In this document: in pieces, positions 35,131 to 44,654 of the stretch
Numbering within the stretch: position 1 is the stretch's first letter
Layout of the letters: each line of letters begins with the position of its first letter
Notes under the pieces: generated by a model
What the model saw: only the letters and a program-made list of their open reading frames with translations
Database searches by the model: none
What the model was told of the DNA's origin: nothing
From: JADJNW01 sp964526645
GTDB lineage: Bacteria; Bacteroidota; Bacteroidia; Chitinophagales; Saprospiraceae
Assembly (NCBI GenBank): GCA_964526645.1
Contig: CAZGJN010000006.1
Span: forward strand, 62,001 to 126,000
Length of the DNA stretch: 64,000 bases
Reading direction: 5' to 3'
Translations under genes and position numbers: made by a program

Positions 35131-36504
35131 ATGATGAAACGTTTATTCAAACTATGGACTGTCTTGTTACTTGTGGGTGTTTCGGTATTTTATACCGCTT
35201 GTGATCCCGACAACGGCGATGATTTTAATCTGGAAACTGCCCAAGCTGCCGATTATAGCGGCGAGGTCGTTACTGCTTGGAACGAAGTTTTTATGGAAGT
35301 GGAGCGTTATGCGGAAGGGTATCGCCCGGGCCCTGCGCCAAGAGCTTTGGCTTATTTGGGCTTATCTGCATACGAAGCAACCGTAGCTGCTATGCCTGAT
35401 TACAATTCTCTGGAGGGCTTATACAAAGGGCAAGGCTTGGATATCCCAAATGTGGAGCAAAATGTTGCATACCACTGGCCTTCTGTGGTGAACGCCTCTT
35501 ATGGGTTTTTGATGAAAAAGTTTTTTCCGCATGTGTCGCCGGAACTGCGCTTTCGGATTCAATCCCAGGAAACACAATTTGATATTCAATTCCTAGAAGA
35601 AGAGGGAATTCCAAGAGATATGTTCGAACGCTCCAAGGCTTATGGGCGCAGCGTGGCAGAAGCTGTTTTCAATTGGTCTGCTACGGATCCCATCGGTCAC
35701 GAAGCTTTCAAAAATCCAAGACCTTCGGATTATGTGCCGCCCACTGGAGCAGGCAAATGGCAACCCACTTACCCCGATTTATCGGCTGGTTTGTTCCCCA
35801 GTTGGGGGCAAGCGCGTACCTTTGCTATTTCAGAAGCAGATAAATTAGCGTTGCCACCGCTTCCTTTTAGTGAAGAATTGGGCTCTCCTTTCCGCCAACA
35901 AGCAATGGAAGTGTACAACAAAAATACACCTGGCTTGAGCTACGAAGATCAGTGGATTGCTGAGTACTGGAGTGATGATGCTGTAGGGCTGACCTTTTCA
36001 CCGCCCACCCGCTTTATGTCTATTGCTAATCAGGTTTTGGAAGCTAAAAATGCTAACTTGGAACTTGCGCTTTATACCGTTGCGAAAGTAGGTATGGCAC
36101 TGAATGATGCTGGTGTAGCCTGCTGGCATTCCAAATACTACTACAACTTAGAACGCCCAGTAAGTTATTTGCGTAGGGTAGTGGATTTAGGCTGGGAGCC
36201 TCACATGTGGTTTACACCGAGTTTCCCAGCTTATCCATCTGGGCATGCTACTTTTGGCGCTTCTGCAGCGGAAGTACTAACAGATATTTTTGGTGATAAA
36301 TATGCTATGATTGATCGTTCACACGAAGGAAGAGTTGAGTTTCTGGGTATTCCAAGAAGTTTTAATTCTTTCTACGAAATGGCAGAAGAAAATGCATATT
36401 CTCGCATTCCGCTGGGGGTACATTTTCGCATAGATGCAGAGGAAGGCGTTCGACACGGATACGCAATCGGCAGAAAAGTAAACCAGTTGCCCTGGAAGAA
36501 ATAA
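35131..36504 (+). CDS. PAP2/vanadium-dependent haloperoxidase-family lipoprotein
   Basis: A 457-residue exported lipoprotein; the signal ends FYTAC with Cys 24, followed by Asp-rich residues. The C-terminal half carries the three PAP2/vanadate-site motifs: KYYYNLERP, YPSGHATFG and SRIPLGVHFRID, with catalytic His candidates in motifs 2 and 3. The family includes vanadium haloperoxidases and acid phosphatases; sequence alone does not separate them. The frame opens at a GTG at 35125; ATGs at 35131/35134 are better starts. A strong terminator follows. Confidence 0.85.
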   Translation: MMKRLFKLWTVLLLVGVSVFYTACDPDNGDDFNLETAQAADYSGEVVTAWNEVFMEVERYAEGYRPGPAPRALAYLGLSAYEATVAAMPDYNSLEGLYKGQGLDIPNVEQNVAYHWPSVVNASYGFLMKKFFPHVSPELRFRIQSQETQFDIQFLEEEGIPRDMFERSKAYGRSVAEAVFNWSATDPIGHEAFKNPRPSDYVPPTGAGKWQPTYPDLSAGLFPSWGQARTFAISEADKLALPPLPFSEELGSPFRQQAMEVYNKNTPGLSYEDQWIAEYWSDDAVGLTFSPPTRFMSIANQVLEAKNANLELALYTVAKVGMALNDAGVACWHSKYYYNLERPVSYLRRVVDLGWEPHMWFTPSFPAYPSGHATFGASAAEVLTDIFGDKYAMIDRSHEGRVEFLGIPRSFNSFYEMAEENAYSRIPLGVHFRIDAEEGVRHGYAIGRKVNQLPWKK

Positions 36505-36531
36505 TTCTTTTTCCTATTTGAAAACTATACA

Positions 36532-36570
36532 AAAGACTGTCGGAGTAGCTTACTTCGGCAGTCTTTTTTT
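36532..36570 (+). terminator. Rho-independent terminator after the haloperoxidase-like gene
   Basis: AAAGACTGTCGGAGTA (36532-36547) pairs with TACTTCGGCAGTCTTT with two G-U pairs, running into a T8 tract. It isolates the gene from the MuiA-like gene downstream. Confidence 0.88.
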
Positions 36571-36707
36571 ATTGCTGGTGCATAATTTATTTGCTATCTT
36601 CAAGAACTAAATGCAATTATTCTGAACAAAAAATAGGCATGCTTTTATGCAATACCGATTCCCTTTGCATCTTCCATAAAAAATCGTTTCACCAAATGCA
36701 ACAGCAC

Positions 36708-38303
36708 ATGAATCGTATCCTCATTATTTTTGTAGCCTTGTCATGGGCTTGTTTTTCGAAAGCTGCTGAAAAAGAAGTCGCTTCGATTATCCAAAGTGTA
36801 AAAGTCTTTCGGCAAGGGGCACAGATCGTGCGCACAGGAAAAACCGCCATTCCAGCCGGAGAAACTGTCCTGAAGTTCACCCGCTTATCGCCTGATTTAG
36901 ACCCACAAAGTATTCAATTTAAAGCGCAGGGAAGCTTTACCATTTTGTCGGTGAGCCATCAAATTAATTATCTGAAAGAAATCGAACAATCGGAAGCTTA
37001 CCAAAAATTAGTCGCCGAGCGCGATGCGCTGCAAAGTAACATGGATAAGGAAGAAATTAACTTACAGGTATTAAACGAAGAAGAAAGTCTTCTTTTGGCA
37101 AACAAAGACGTAGGCGGCACATCGGGCGCTTCGGTTGAAAAACTGAAATCGGTAGCTGAATATTATCGCACGCGCCTGAGTGAAATCAAACTTAAAAAGC
37201 TGGAGAGTACCGCTGCTGTCAAAAAAATACAAGAAAATCTTATCAAAATTCAGCGCCAAATCAACGACATGAGCGCTCGCATCAACCAGCCGACCAGTGA
37301 AATACTTATTAAAATTCAAGCGAAGGTAGCTACGCAAGGTGATTTTGAATTGGGTTACCTCGTGCGCAGCGCGGGCTGGTATCCGGCGTATGATTTGAGA
37401 GTAAAGGATATCAGTAGTCCGGTAGAATTGGCATACAAAGCAAATGTTTTCCAAAATACAGGTGAGGATTGGAACAAAGTGCAATTGAGTCTTTCTACGG
37501 GCAATCCCTCTCGCCCAGGCACGATGCCTGATTTACAAACCTGGTGGTTGAATTATTATGAGCCGATAGTGGCGTATCGCAACAAAAAGCAGGATATGAA
37601 CCTCATGCAAAAGTCAGCACCCCAACAAGCTTATGCTCAGGAGGAATTGAAAGCAGAGGAAGCCGATAAGCTTGAAGTAGCATACATCGAAGGCACGACC
37701 TCTTTTGAATTCAAGATCGAATTGCCTTATGATATTCCTGCCGATGGCAAGCAATATACTGTAAACGTTGATGAATACAGCATTCCGGCTTATTATGAAT
37801 ATTATGCCGCGCCTAAACTTGACCCAACCGCTTATTTGACGGCGCAGTTGACCAATTGGGAGCAATATAATCTGCTGAATGGCGAAGCGAATTTGTACTT
37901 TGAAGGCACTTATCTCGGTAAATCCTACTTGAATGTGCAAAGCACTGAGGATACACTAACTTTATCTTTGGGTAGAGATGAAAGCGTGGTGGTAACGCGT
38001 AAAAAAGAAGCGCAAAATGCCAGCAATCAGTTTATTGGCAATAAAAAATCCGAAATCCGTGGCTGGGATATTGAGTTGCGCAACAAGAAAAAACAAGCGA
38101 TCAATATCGTGGTGGAAGACCAATATCCGATTGCGACGAACGAAGAAATCGAAGTGACGCTGGAATCCGCCAAAAATGCAGCAATAGATAAAGAAAGCGG
38201 CATTCTAAAGTGGGCATTAAAAATCGAACCCAATCAGGCGGCACAATTAAATTTCAGGTATTCCGTGAAACTACCGAAGAAAAAGAAAGTGATTCTGGAG
38301 TAA
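36708..38303 (+). CDS. MuiA-family exported protein (DUF4140/DUF4139 type)
   Basis: A 531-residue protein with a signal peptide (MNRILIIFVALSWACFSKAA). Order: an N-terminal beta domain (~25-100; VKVFRQGAQIVRTGKTAIPAG), a helical coiled-coil segment (~105-210) and a large beta-rich domain (YLVRSAGWYPAYDLRVKD; VFQNTGEDWNKVQLSLSTGNP) typical of DUF4139. The family is named after a Pseudomonas mucoidy inhibitor; its biochemical role is unclear. The frame opens at 36591, but residues before the ATG at 36708 do not look like protein. Confidence 0.85.
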   Translation: MNRILIIFVALSWACFSKAAEKEVASIIQSVKVFRQGAQIVRTGKTAIPAGETVLKFTRLSPDLDPQSIQFKAQGSFTILSVSHQINYLKEIEQSEAYQKLVAERDALQSNMDKEEINLQVLNEEESLLLANKDVGGTSGASVEKLKSVAEYYRTRLSEIKLKKLESTAAVKKIQENLIKIQRQINDMSARINQPTSEILIKIQAKVATQGDFELGYLVRSAGWYPAYDLRVKDISSPVELAYKANVFQNTGEDWNKVQLSLSTGNPSRPGTMPDLQTWWLNYYEPIVAYRNKKQDMNLMQKSAPQQAYAQEELKAEEADKLEVAYIEGTTSFEFKIELPYDIPADGKQYTVNVDEYSIPAYYEYYAAPKLDPTAYLTAQLTNWEQYNLLNGEANLYFEGTYLGKSYLNVQSTEDTLTLSLGRDESVVVTRKKEAQNASNQFIGNKKSEIRGWDIELRNKKKQAINIVVEDQYPIATNEEIEVTLESAKNAAIDKESGILKWALKIEPNQAAQLNFRYSVKLPKKKKVILE

Positions 38304-38312
38304 TATGATTCC

Positions 38313-38350
38313 AACCTGCCACACCTTCGTAGATGCGGCAGGTTTTCTTC
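38313..38350 (+). terminator. Probable terminator after the MuiA-like gene
   Basis: AACCTGCCACA (38313-38323) pairs with TGCGGCAGGTT (38334-38344) with one mismatch, followed by TTTTCTTCC. It lies between two convergent genes and may serve the plus strand only, since the minus strand lacks a T-run. Confidence 0.6.
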
Positions 38351-38352
38351 CT

Positions 38353-39552
38353 TTATCGCACTAAGGTGATGTCCCCTTTTAGCGAGCGGCTTACTTCATT
38401 GTCATTGCCAATGGCGGTATATTTTAGCCAATACACGTACACATCGGAGGGCGCTGCATTGCCGCTATCCCTGCCATCCCAACCGGTATTGGCATCGCTC
38501 CCTTCATACACTTTTTTGCCCCAGCGATTAAAAATCTGGATTTGATATTGGGTGATTGTGCAATTTTCCGGCTTCACTGGCACAAAGCTGTCGTTCCTGC
38601 CGTCATTATTGGGTGTGAATGCAGAAGGCATTTTAACGGTGCAACACTGCGCATCAAAAATGACATTGATCGTATCCCTCAGGGTTTGGCAATCGGGCAA
38701 GCTTACTTCCACTGCATAAATGCCTGTTTTCACCGCATCGAAAGTACTTTCCGTAGAGCCATCCTGCCAAAGATACCCAAGCGCAGTTGGAATTTCGGCA
38801 TCTAAGGTTTCTACCGTTCTGGTTTCACAAGGCGCAACGATGGTAAGGGTCGTTGAATCAAAAAGCTCACTGAATTGATCCCCGATGGTAGGAACATTTG
38901 GTAGAAATCGCACCACCAAACGAGGACGCAGGGCAGGCGTAGGGTGTTCGCCAGATGCAAAAACCAGGGACCGATTGGGCTGCGGTGTTTCCATGCGCAG
39001 CAGGAATCCACTGCTATTGCCAGCATTGATATAATCATTGATTAAAACTTTGAGGTCAATATTTTCAAAGGATTGGGTAGGATTCGCAGCAGCGGCTACC
39101 CGCACTTCATTTTGAGTAGAAAAATCAGCTTGATTATTCCAATTGACCAGGTCTTCCTGCCAGTTTTCTGTGATTCGGCTGATGACAAAAGCATTGTCGC
39201 CGGTATGGGTTGCAATATCCCCACCGGTGGCATAAAAAAGAGACAGTTTGGCTTCTAATATCTGAGCACCTGGTGGGATATTTTTTAAACCCGGAAAATC
39301 CAGTAAAGCATACCGCCTTCCGGTAGTGCCACTCCAGGTGCTTTCTGCAATGGTGAGGTAAGCATTTTCGCCATAATTGCTTGTGTTTGTCATTCCCTGG
39401 GCAGTGTTCTGATCTTCCAGAAACCATACTGTTGCGTCCTTGCTACAATCTCCGTCAGGAGTGATGGTGAGCGTCATTTGGCTATAAGCAAAAAAAGGGG
39501 CTACTAAGAGTAAAACCGTAAGTTGTTGTTTCAATTGCAGTGTTTCTTTCAT
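38353..39552 (-). CDS. Secreted DNRLRE-type protein with T9SS type B (CHU_C) C-terminal domain
   Basis: A 399-residue exported protein. After a signal peptide (~1-24) comes a DNRLRE-like domain (~30-215; DATVWFLEDQN, RYALLDFPGLKNIPPGAQILEAKLSLFY). An Ig-like segment (~225-300) and a gliding-motility-type C-terminal domain (~305-399; PSAFTPNNDGRNDSF, IFNRWGKKVYEG, GWDGR) follow. That last domain is the signal for export and surface attachment by the type IX system. It is probably a cell-surface adhesin or wall-associated protein. Genes around it are unrelated. Confidence 0.88.
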   Translation of the reverse strand: MKETLQLKQQLTVLLLVAPFFAYSQMTLTITPDGDCSKDATVWFLEDQNTAQGMTNTSNYGENAYLTIAESTWSGTTGRRYALLDFPGLKNIPPGAQILEAKLSLFYATGGDIATHTGDNAFVISRITENWQEDLVNWNNQADFSTQNEVRVAAAANPTQSFENIDLKVLINDYINAGNSSGFLLRMETPQPNRSLVFASGEHPTPALRPRLVVRFLPNVPTIGDQFSELFDSTTLTIVAPCETRTVETLDAEIPTALGYLWQDGSTESTFDAVKTGIYAVEVSLPDCQTLRDTINVIFDAQCCTVKMPSAFTPNNDGRNDSFVPVKPENCTITQYQIQIFNRWGKKVYEGSDANTGWDGRDSGNAAPSDVYVYWLKYTAIGNDNEVSRSLKGDITLVR

Positions 39553-39666
39553 GTCGGATATATCCCTGATTAATCAAAATTCCAAAACATGGCTTTTGAA
39601 AGCCGCTTATCTTTCCTTAAACGTTCTTTTTAGCAGGCTCAATATACGTGCTTCGCTTTTTCAAAA

Positions 39667-42084
39667 TTAAGCTGCATTTGCCTTTATTTTCAGCAGCTCG
39701 CCGAGGCGTACGAAGTTTTTTTCCCATTCTGTGTTGACGAAAACCCATTCTCCGGTTTGATAACCTTTGAGCATAGAAAAATAAAGGTTTTGGCTTTTCC
39801 AAAAGTTCAAATGGATGTTCATTCGCTCCAGTTCTTCGAGGATGCTGTTCAAATTTTCAATACTTCGCAGCGATACTTCCCCGGCTTCCAATTTTTTTAT
39901 TTCCTTAAAAATTCTTTCACTTGCTGCCAGTTTTAGGGATGGTTCGTTGGTCAGTTCTATTTTCCAGCGATCAAATTCCTCGCTGAGGCGTTTTAATTCC
40001 CGTATAGAAAAACTTCCATTTTCAAAAAACTGCTGCAAGTCTTGATTTACAATAAACTGAACGGCATTGAGGTAAGCCTTGGGCACCGGAATATCGCTTT
40101 GCGAAATGACCGTCATCAGCTGATAATTGTCATAATAAATTTCTCGGAAGTTCGCCTCTACCTGTTGCAGGCTGTTGTTAGTAATTTGATTGAGAATTTT
40201 CCGTTTTTCATCCCTGAATAAGTGCCAGATGGTATATTTTTCGGAGCCAAAGTAAGTTTGCATCAACCCAATCACCTCGCTTAGATCGCTCATCTGAAAA
40301 GCTTTCACCATTTCTTTTGACATGCGGTCGAAGGTCGCTCTGTCCATATCTAAAGAAATATTGCCGATGATATTTAATTGCCCCAAATATAAAACGGCAA
40401 AACTGAAAGATTTCTCGGAGTAAGTAATTTTGGATTGAACGGTCGTTCTACCTAATGACAAGCGCTGATTGCCTGCTTCGTAGCGATCGAATACTTCACT
40501 GCTGGCGATGTAATTGAACAGTTGCAGTTGCTCGGGATATTCTTCAAACAGCGAAGAGGCGGCATAGTGCATGGCTACGCGGGTAAGGTCAACTCGTGCA
40601 GGCATGACGTGGCGTTTGTAGCTAATAGCGCCATTTTGGTACACATTACTGGGCGCTTCTTCCAGACCTTTGATGAACTCCTGGTGGAAATCTCGGCTGC
40701 TCACCTGGCTGGCATAGTAAATCGCACGGTTGGCGTATTGTAAAATTTGATTGGTCTCAATACCGGAAATTTCATCGAAAAACCAGCCGCAACTGGTAAA
40801 CATCAGAAGGGCATTCCGCTGCATTTCCATCAACCGCAGCAGCCGGGTGCGTTCCTCTTTGTTTAATTCTTTGATTTCGTTGCGACGGATAAAATCATTT
40901 ACTGCCCGATCTGTCCGGTTGAGAAGCACCGAAATATAATCATTGCGCGCAATCCAAACGTTTTTGACCAATTTACCTGCTTCTTTTTCATAAATCGGAA
41001 TCAATTCATCACGCAACCAATTGAGCGTGTTGCGCAGTGGTGCGCGCCAAGCTTGTGACCAGCCAGGATGCCCTCCAGTGTTGCAGCCACAATTACTTTT
41101 CCAACGCTCCACGCCATGCACACAGCTCCAGGAGCTATTTTCATGAATTTGTACTTCATACTGAGGTGGAAATTTAGCCAAAAAAGCGCCATAATTTGTA
41201 ATAGTCGCCAAGGCCATTTCTTCAATGTAATTCATGCAGTCTGCCAGTGCCATTTCGCCATAGCGATGATGATGACCGTAGCTTTCACCATCGGTAGCAA
41301 TATGTACTAACTGGGGCTTGTCGTCATTATCAAAAGCACTCATCAAGCGAGCCGCAAAGTTTTTACCATTATTGAGCAAGCCTTCAAAAGCTACGCCCTG
41401 AGCGATACCGCCGTGGTAAAAAAATAGTACAATTTTTTTGCCGGAAGGTAGAGGACACAAGTAAGGAATGCGCGAGTCAATTAGTTCAGCAGGAATGGTA
41501 GTCCATTCTTTATCACCGATTTTACGCAGGGCTTTTGCTTGCCGAGGGGCGAGCAGGGTATAAAGAATGCCGTTTTCTGCCAAAATTTCAAGGCTTTCAG
41601 TATCAACTGCCGTTTCGGCGAGCCACATGCCTTCCGGTTTTCTTTTGAAACGGTGTTCAAAATCGCGGATTCCCCAGATGATTTGGGTTTCTTTGTCCTG
41701 CCGGTTGGCTAAAGGCAAAATTAAATGGCTATGTACCTGTGCAATTGCTGAGCCATGCCCATCAAAATTTTGCAAGCTGATTTTGTCGGCTTCTAAGATG
41801 GCCTGGTAGGTTTCGGGATCGGCACCTTCAAGCCATGACAGAAGGGTCGGACCAAAATTGAAACTGATACGGGTATAGTTGTTGATGATTCTAATAATGT
41901 TTTGCTGCGTATCAAGAATTCGGGCGGCAGTGTTAGGGGCGTAGCACTCAAAATTGATGCGCTCATTCCAATCATGGAAGGGCGCGGCAGAATCCTGCAT
42001 TTCTACCACTTCTAACCAGGCATTTTCGCGCGGCGGCTGGTAAAAGTGCCCGTGAATACAGATGAATTTATTATCGGCGCTCAT
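39667..42084 (-). CDS. Glycoside hydrolase family 57 protein with DUF3536
   Basis: An 805-residue cytoplasmic-looking protein (no signal peptide). The N-terminal GH57 barrel begins KFICIHGHFYQPPREN (7-21). The family's Glu-containing motif appears as GMWLAETAVDTESL and the Asp-containing one lies near ATDGESYGHHHRYGEMAL. A DUF3536-type helical region occupies most of the C-terminal half. GH57 enzymes act on alpha-glucans (amylase, amylopullulanase or branching enzyme); the exact activity cannot be fixed. It is divergent from the NUDIX gene. Confidence 0.88.
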   Translation of the reverse strand: MSADNKFICIHGHFYQPPRENAWLEVVEMQDSAAPFHDWNERINFECYAPNTAARILDTQQNIIRIINNYTRISFNFGPTLLSWLEGADPETYQAILEADKISLQNFDGHGSAIAQVHSHLILPLANRQDKETQIIWGIRDFEHRFKRKPEGMWLAETAVDTESLEILAENGILYTLLAPRQAKALRKIGDKEWTTIPAELIDSRIPYLCPLPSGKKIVLFFYHGGIAQGVAFEGLLNNGKNFAARLMSAFDNDDKPQLVHIATDGESYGHHHRYGEMALADCMNYIEEMALATITNYGAFLAKFPPQYEVQIHENSSWSCVHGVERWKSNCGCNTGGHPGWSQAWRAPLRNTLNWLRDELIPIYEKEAGKLVKNVWIARNDYISVLLNRTDRAVNDFIRRNEIKELNKEERTRLLRLMEMQRNALLMFTSCGWFFDEISGIETNQILQYANRAIYYASQVSSRDFHQEFIKGLEEAPSNVYQNGAISYKRHVMPARVDLTRVAMHYAASSLFEEYPEQLQLFNYIASSEVFDRYEAGNQRLSLGRTTVQSKITYSEKSFSFAVLYLGQLNIIGNISLDMDRATFDRMSKEMVKAFQMSDLSEVIGLMQTYFGSEKYTIWHLFRDEKRKILNQITNNSLQQVEANFREIYYDNYQLMTVISQSDIPVPKAYLNAVQFIVNQDLQQFFENGSFSIRELKRLSEEFDRWKIELTNEPSLKLAASERIFKEIKKLEAGEVSLRSIENLNSILEELERMNIHLNFWKSQNLYFSMLKGYQTGEWVFVNTEWEKNFVRLGELLKIKANAA

Positions 42085-42126
42085 AGATTTTAGAATCGTC
42101 CTGGAAATAAATGTATAGGTATTTTA

Positions 42127-42134
42127 CAAAAATA
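42127..42134 (-). promoter_or_regulatory. -7 promoter motif upstream of the GH57 gene
   Basis: Minus strand reads TATTTTTG, matching TAnnTTTG, 43 nt upstream of the GH57 start. No TTTG -33 box at the usual distance was found. Confidence 0.35.
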
Positions 42135-42213
42135 GGCTTTTAAAATAGTGTACAGGGTACAATAAGGGGAACATTTTTCCACCGATTGTAGTTTCTTTGT
42201 GGAAAACGATAGT

Positions 42214-42699
42214 ATGAGCTTTCCGATTGGATATAAACGCGCTGCTGCCATGGTGGTACTGCGCAATGATCAAAAGTTTTTATTGCTCAAGCGCATTCGC
42301 CCTCCTTTTGTGGGGAATTACCTCCCCGTGGGTGGCAAATTAGACCCCCACGAAGATCCTCTTAGCGCGGCTTTGCGCGAAACCTATGAAGAAACAGGCA
42401 TTCGACTCAAAAGTTTACGATATGGCGGGGTCTTGATAGAAACGTCTCCCCTCGATTACAACTGGCAGAGCAGCATTTATATGGCGGATATTGATTTTCA
42501 GGAGCCGCCGATTTCTAATGAAGGCACACTGGAATGGATTGATTTTGATCATATTCCAAATATCCCTACGCCGCCTACCGATCTGATCCTCTACCAGTAT
42601 TTGATGCGGACACAGCCCTTTGCTTTTAATGCTATTTATGATGAACAGCTCAACTTGATCCGAATGACAGAAGAAATTGAGGGCAAAGTGGTATTTTAG
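42214..42699 (+). CDS. NUDIX hydrolase
   Basis: A 161-residue enzyme with a complete Nudix box at residues 41-63: G41, E47, R55, E56, E59, E60, G62. This motif binds metal and hydrolyses nucleoside-diphosphate-linked substrates such as oxidised nucleotides, ADP-ribose or NADH. The flanking sequence resembles the MutT/8-oxo-dGTPase branch, but the substrate is not determinable. The ATG at 42214 (MSFPIGYKRAAAMVVL) is chosen over a GTG at 42199. Confidence 0.9.
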   Translation: MSFPIGYKRAAAMVVLRNDQKFLLLKRIRPPFVGNYLPVGGKLDPHEDPLSAALRETYEETGIRLKSLRYGGVLIETSPLDYNWQSSIYMADIDFQEPPISNEGTLEWIDFDHIPNIPTPPTDLILYQYLMRTQPFAFNAIYDEQLNLIRMTEEIEGKVVF

Positions 42700-42749
42700 G
42701 GTACGCTTCAACCCTTATTTGCTTTTGCTACTAAATCGAGCCGACCAAC

Positions 42750-44609
42750 TCAATAACGCCACAATTGCAGTCCAATCCAGCCGTGCTGGTAAAAAAAGAT
42801 TGCCAGGCTCACCATGGAAACTGCCGTAAGCAAAAGATATGATAGAAAAATCTTGCTTCTAATTCTTCTGAAATCGCGCAAGGTAAGTACCAAGCCAATC
42901 AGTGACCCAATTCCGAATACTAAAGTTCCGACAAACAGCGCCATTGTCCTGCCATTTAGCGTGCCCATAGCTGGTAAATCTTGCACTAAAAATACCAATA
43001 CAATAAAGGCAACCAGCAGTGCAATAGCGGCAAGCCACATCGAAAATACGGCGTGTACGCCTCCGCGGGATACTTTTTTGAACCAGCTCAAAATGAGCCA
43101 CACCAAGCCGAAGAGCGACATCAATTGTGTAATGCCGACCGCTATAAAAAACCAATATCGAATTCCAATTACGTTCAGCGCTGTACTTTTTTCAAAATAA
43201 GCATTCGCAACGAACACCGGTTGGCGGCCTTCGTCGTAGGTAAGTAAAAGTTGAGGTGCATTGCCTTTCAGCTTGCGGAAGAGGTGATCGCCCGTGTGCA
43301 GATAAGCTTCCGGGCTGCCTGAAAACCCCTTTACGAAGAGGGTATCGCCGCTGAAGTAGAGTTTCACACCCTGGCTAATTTTTTCTGTAAAGTAAAGTAA
43401 TTCATTGCGAGGGCTTTTCATGGCATAGTAGCCGCTGAAAGTATCTATCAAGCCCTCGGTAATTGGCTTCTTGGCGGGTTTAACCAAGCTGATGCCTTCG
43501 GTAGCGTATCTGATAATCAATTCTTCAATTTTGCGCATGCTGCCTTCGCCGTTATTGGAGATCGCAAAGCCGATACCCGACCTGCCCCGATTGTAGCAAT
43601 AGGTAGAAGAAAATCCATCAATGCCACCGTTGTGCCCCCTGAAGAATATTTTTTTATCGAAATGCGAAGGATAATTCGCCAGTGCATAGGAAGTCCATAA
43701 GCCGTTGCGAGCAGCGATGGTGGAGCTTGGTGTTTCCATTTTTCGGAAGGCTTCCGCCGGAAAAACCTGGTTAGTATCTACACGCCCACGGTTTATCATA
43801 AACTGCAAAAACTTTGCCATATCTGCGCCACAGGAGTTGAGCGCTCCTGCCATGCCTGCGTGAACGGCATAAAAAGGCACAGCCGTGTACTCATCTCCTT
43901 GCCAGCGGTAGCCCTGAGCATAACGATTTTTATCTTTAGGAAAAGATTCAAAATCAGAGTGTTGCATCCCGATGGGGTCAAAAATGGTTTGTTGTACATA
44001 GGCATGGTACGACATACCGCTGTATTTCTCAATCAAATAGGTCAGAATGACATAACCTGGATTGGAATAAGCCATGCGTGTACCCGGCTGCCAACGCGTT
44101 TTGAGCGAATTGCCGTGCTGTTTTATCATGTCCGGCAGGGGGAGTTCTTTATCTGTACGATTGATCATTGCCTTGAAGTGCATATCATCAAATCCTGCCG
44201 AATGCTCCAGCAAATGGATAATCCGTACCGGATGCTTTTCCTCCCATTTATTGTCAAAAGGAATTTCTGGCGCGATGTCTTTTAGCTTTTCCTCCAACGA
44301 AAGTTTTCCCTCGCTTTCGAGCTTGAGGATACAAAGAGAAGCAAAGCTTTTGGAAATCGAGCCGAGCCGGAAGAGCTGTGTGCGATCCACTTTTCGGTTC
44401 TCTTTGAGTTGAGCCAGTCCTAATCCATCATCGTACAAAACCGAGTCTGCACTGACAATTGTGAGCATCAAACCCGGAATATGTGCTTTCTCCATTTCCA
44501 CTTTGATACTATCCAATAATTCAGCCAGCCGAAAATTTTCGAGGGTTTGAGCAGATGCGCTACAGGCGTAGCATAGCCCAAAAAGCATGGCGAAGTACTT
44601 GCGTTTCAT
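42750..44609 (-). CDS. Serine hydrolase (beta-lactamase/PBP class C fold) with C-terminal membrane domain
   Basis: A 619-residue exported protein. It has a signal peptide (~1-20), then a class C beta-lactamase/D-peptidase-like domain (~30-385) with S84-x-x-K87 (GSISKS), Y181-S182-N183 and HNGG in place of KTG. A beta domain and ~4 transmembrane helices follow (from ~490; FFIAVGITQLMSLFGLVWLI onward). Known members are esterases, D-aminopeptidases or lactamases; this architecture suggests a membrane-anchored periplasmic peptidase or esterase. It is convergent with the NUDIX gene. Confidence 0.85.
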   Translation of the reverse strand: MKRKYFAMLFGLCYACSASAQTLENFRLAELLDSIKVEMEKAHIPGLMLTIVSADSVLYDDGLGLAQLKENRKVDRTQLFRLGSISKSFASLCILKLESEGKLSLEEKLKDIAPEIPFDNKWEEKHPVRIIHLLEHSAGFDDMHFKAMINRTDKELPLPDMIKQHGNSLKTRWQPGTRMAYSNPGYVILTYLIEKYSGMSYHAYVQQTIFDPIGMQHSDFESFPKDKNRYAQGYRWQGDEYTAVPFYAVHAGMAGALNSCGADMAKFLQFMINRGRVDTNQVFPAEAFRKMETPSSTIAARNGLWTSYALANYPSHFDKKIFFRGHNGGIDGFSSTYCYNRGRSGIGFAISNNGEGSMRKIEELIIRYATEGISLVKPAKKPITEGLIDTFSGYYAMKSPRNELLYFTEKISQGVKLYFSGDTLFVKGFSGSPEAYLHTGDHLFRKLKGNAPQLLLTYDEGRQPVFVANAYFEKSTALNVIGIRYWFFIAVGITQLMSLFGLVWLILSWFKKVSRGGVHAVFSMWLAAIALLVAFIVLVFLVQDLPAMGTLNGRTMALFVGTLVFGIGSLIGLVLTLRDFRRIRSKIFLSYLLLTAVSMVSLAIFFYQHGWIGLQLWRY

Positions 44610-44654
44610 GGATTTTAAGCGTTATATGGTGTTTTAATATAGGTATTGCCATCA

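Noticed and set aside
36591..36707. Upstream extension of the MuiA-like frame
   Set aside because: The 39 codons lack protein-like composition, and the signal peptide begins at the ATG at 36708.
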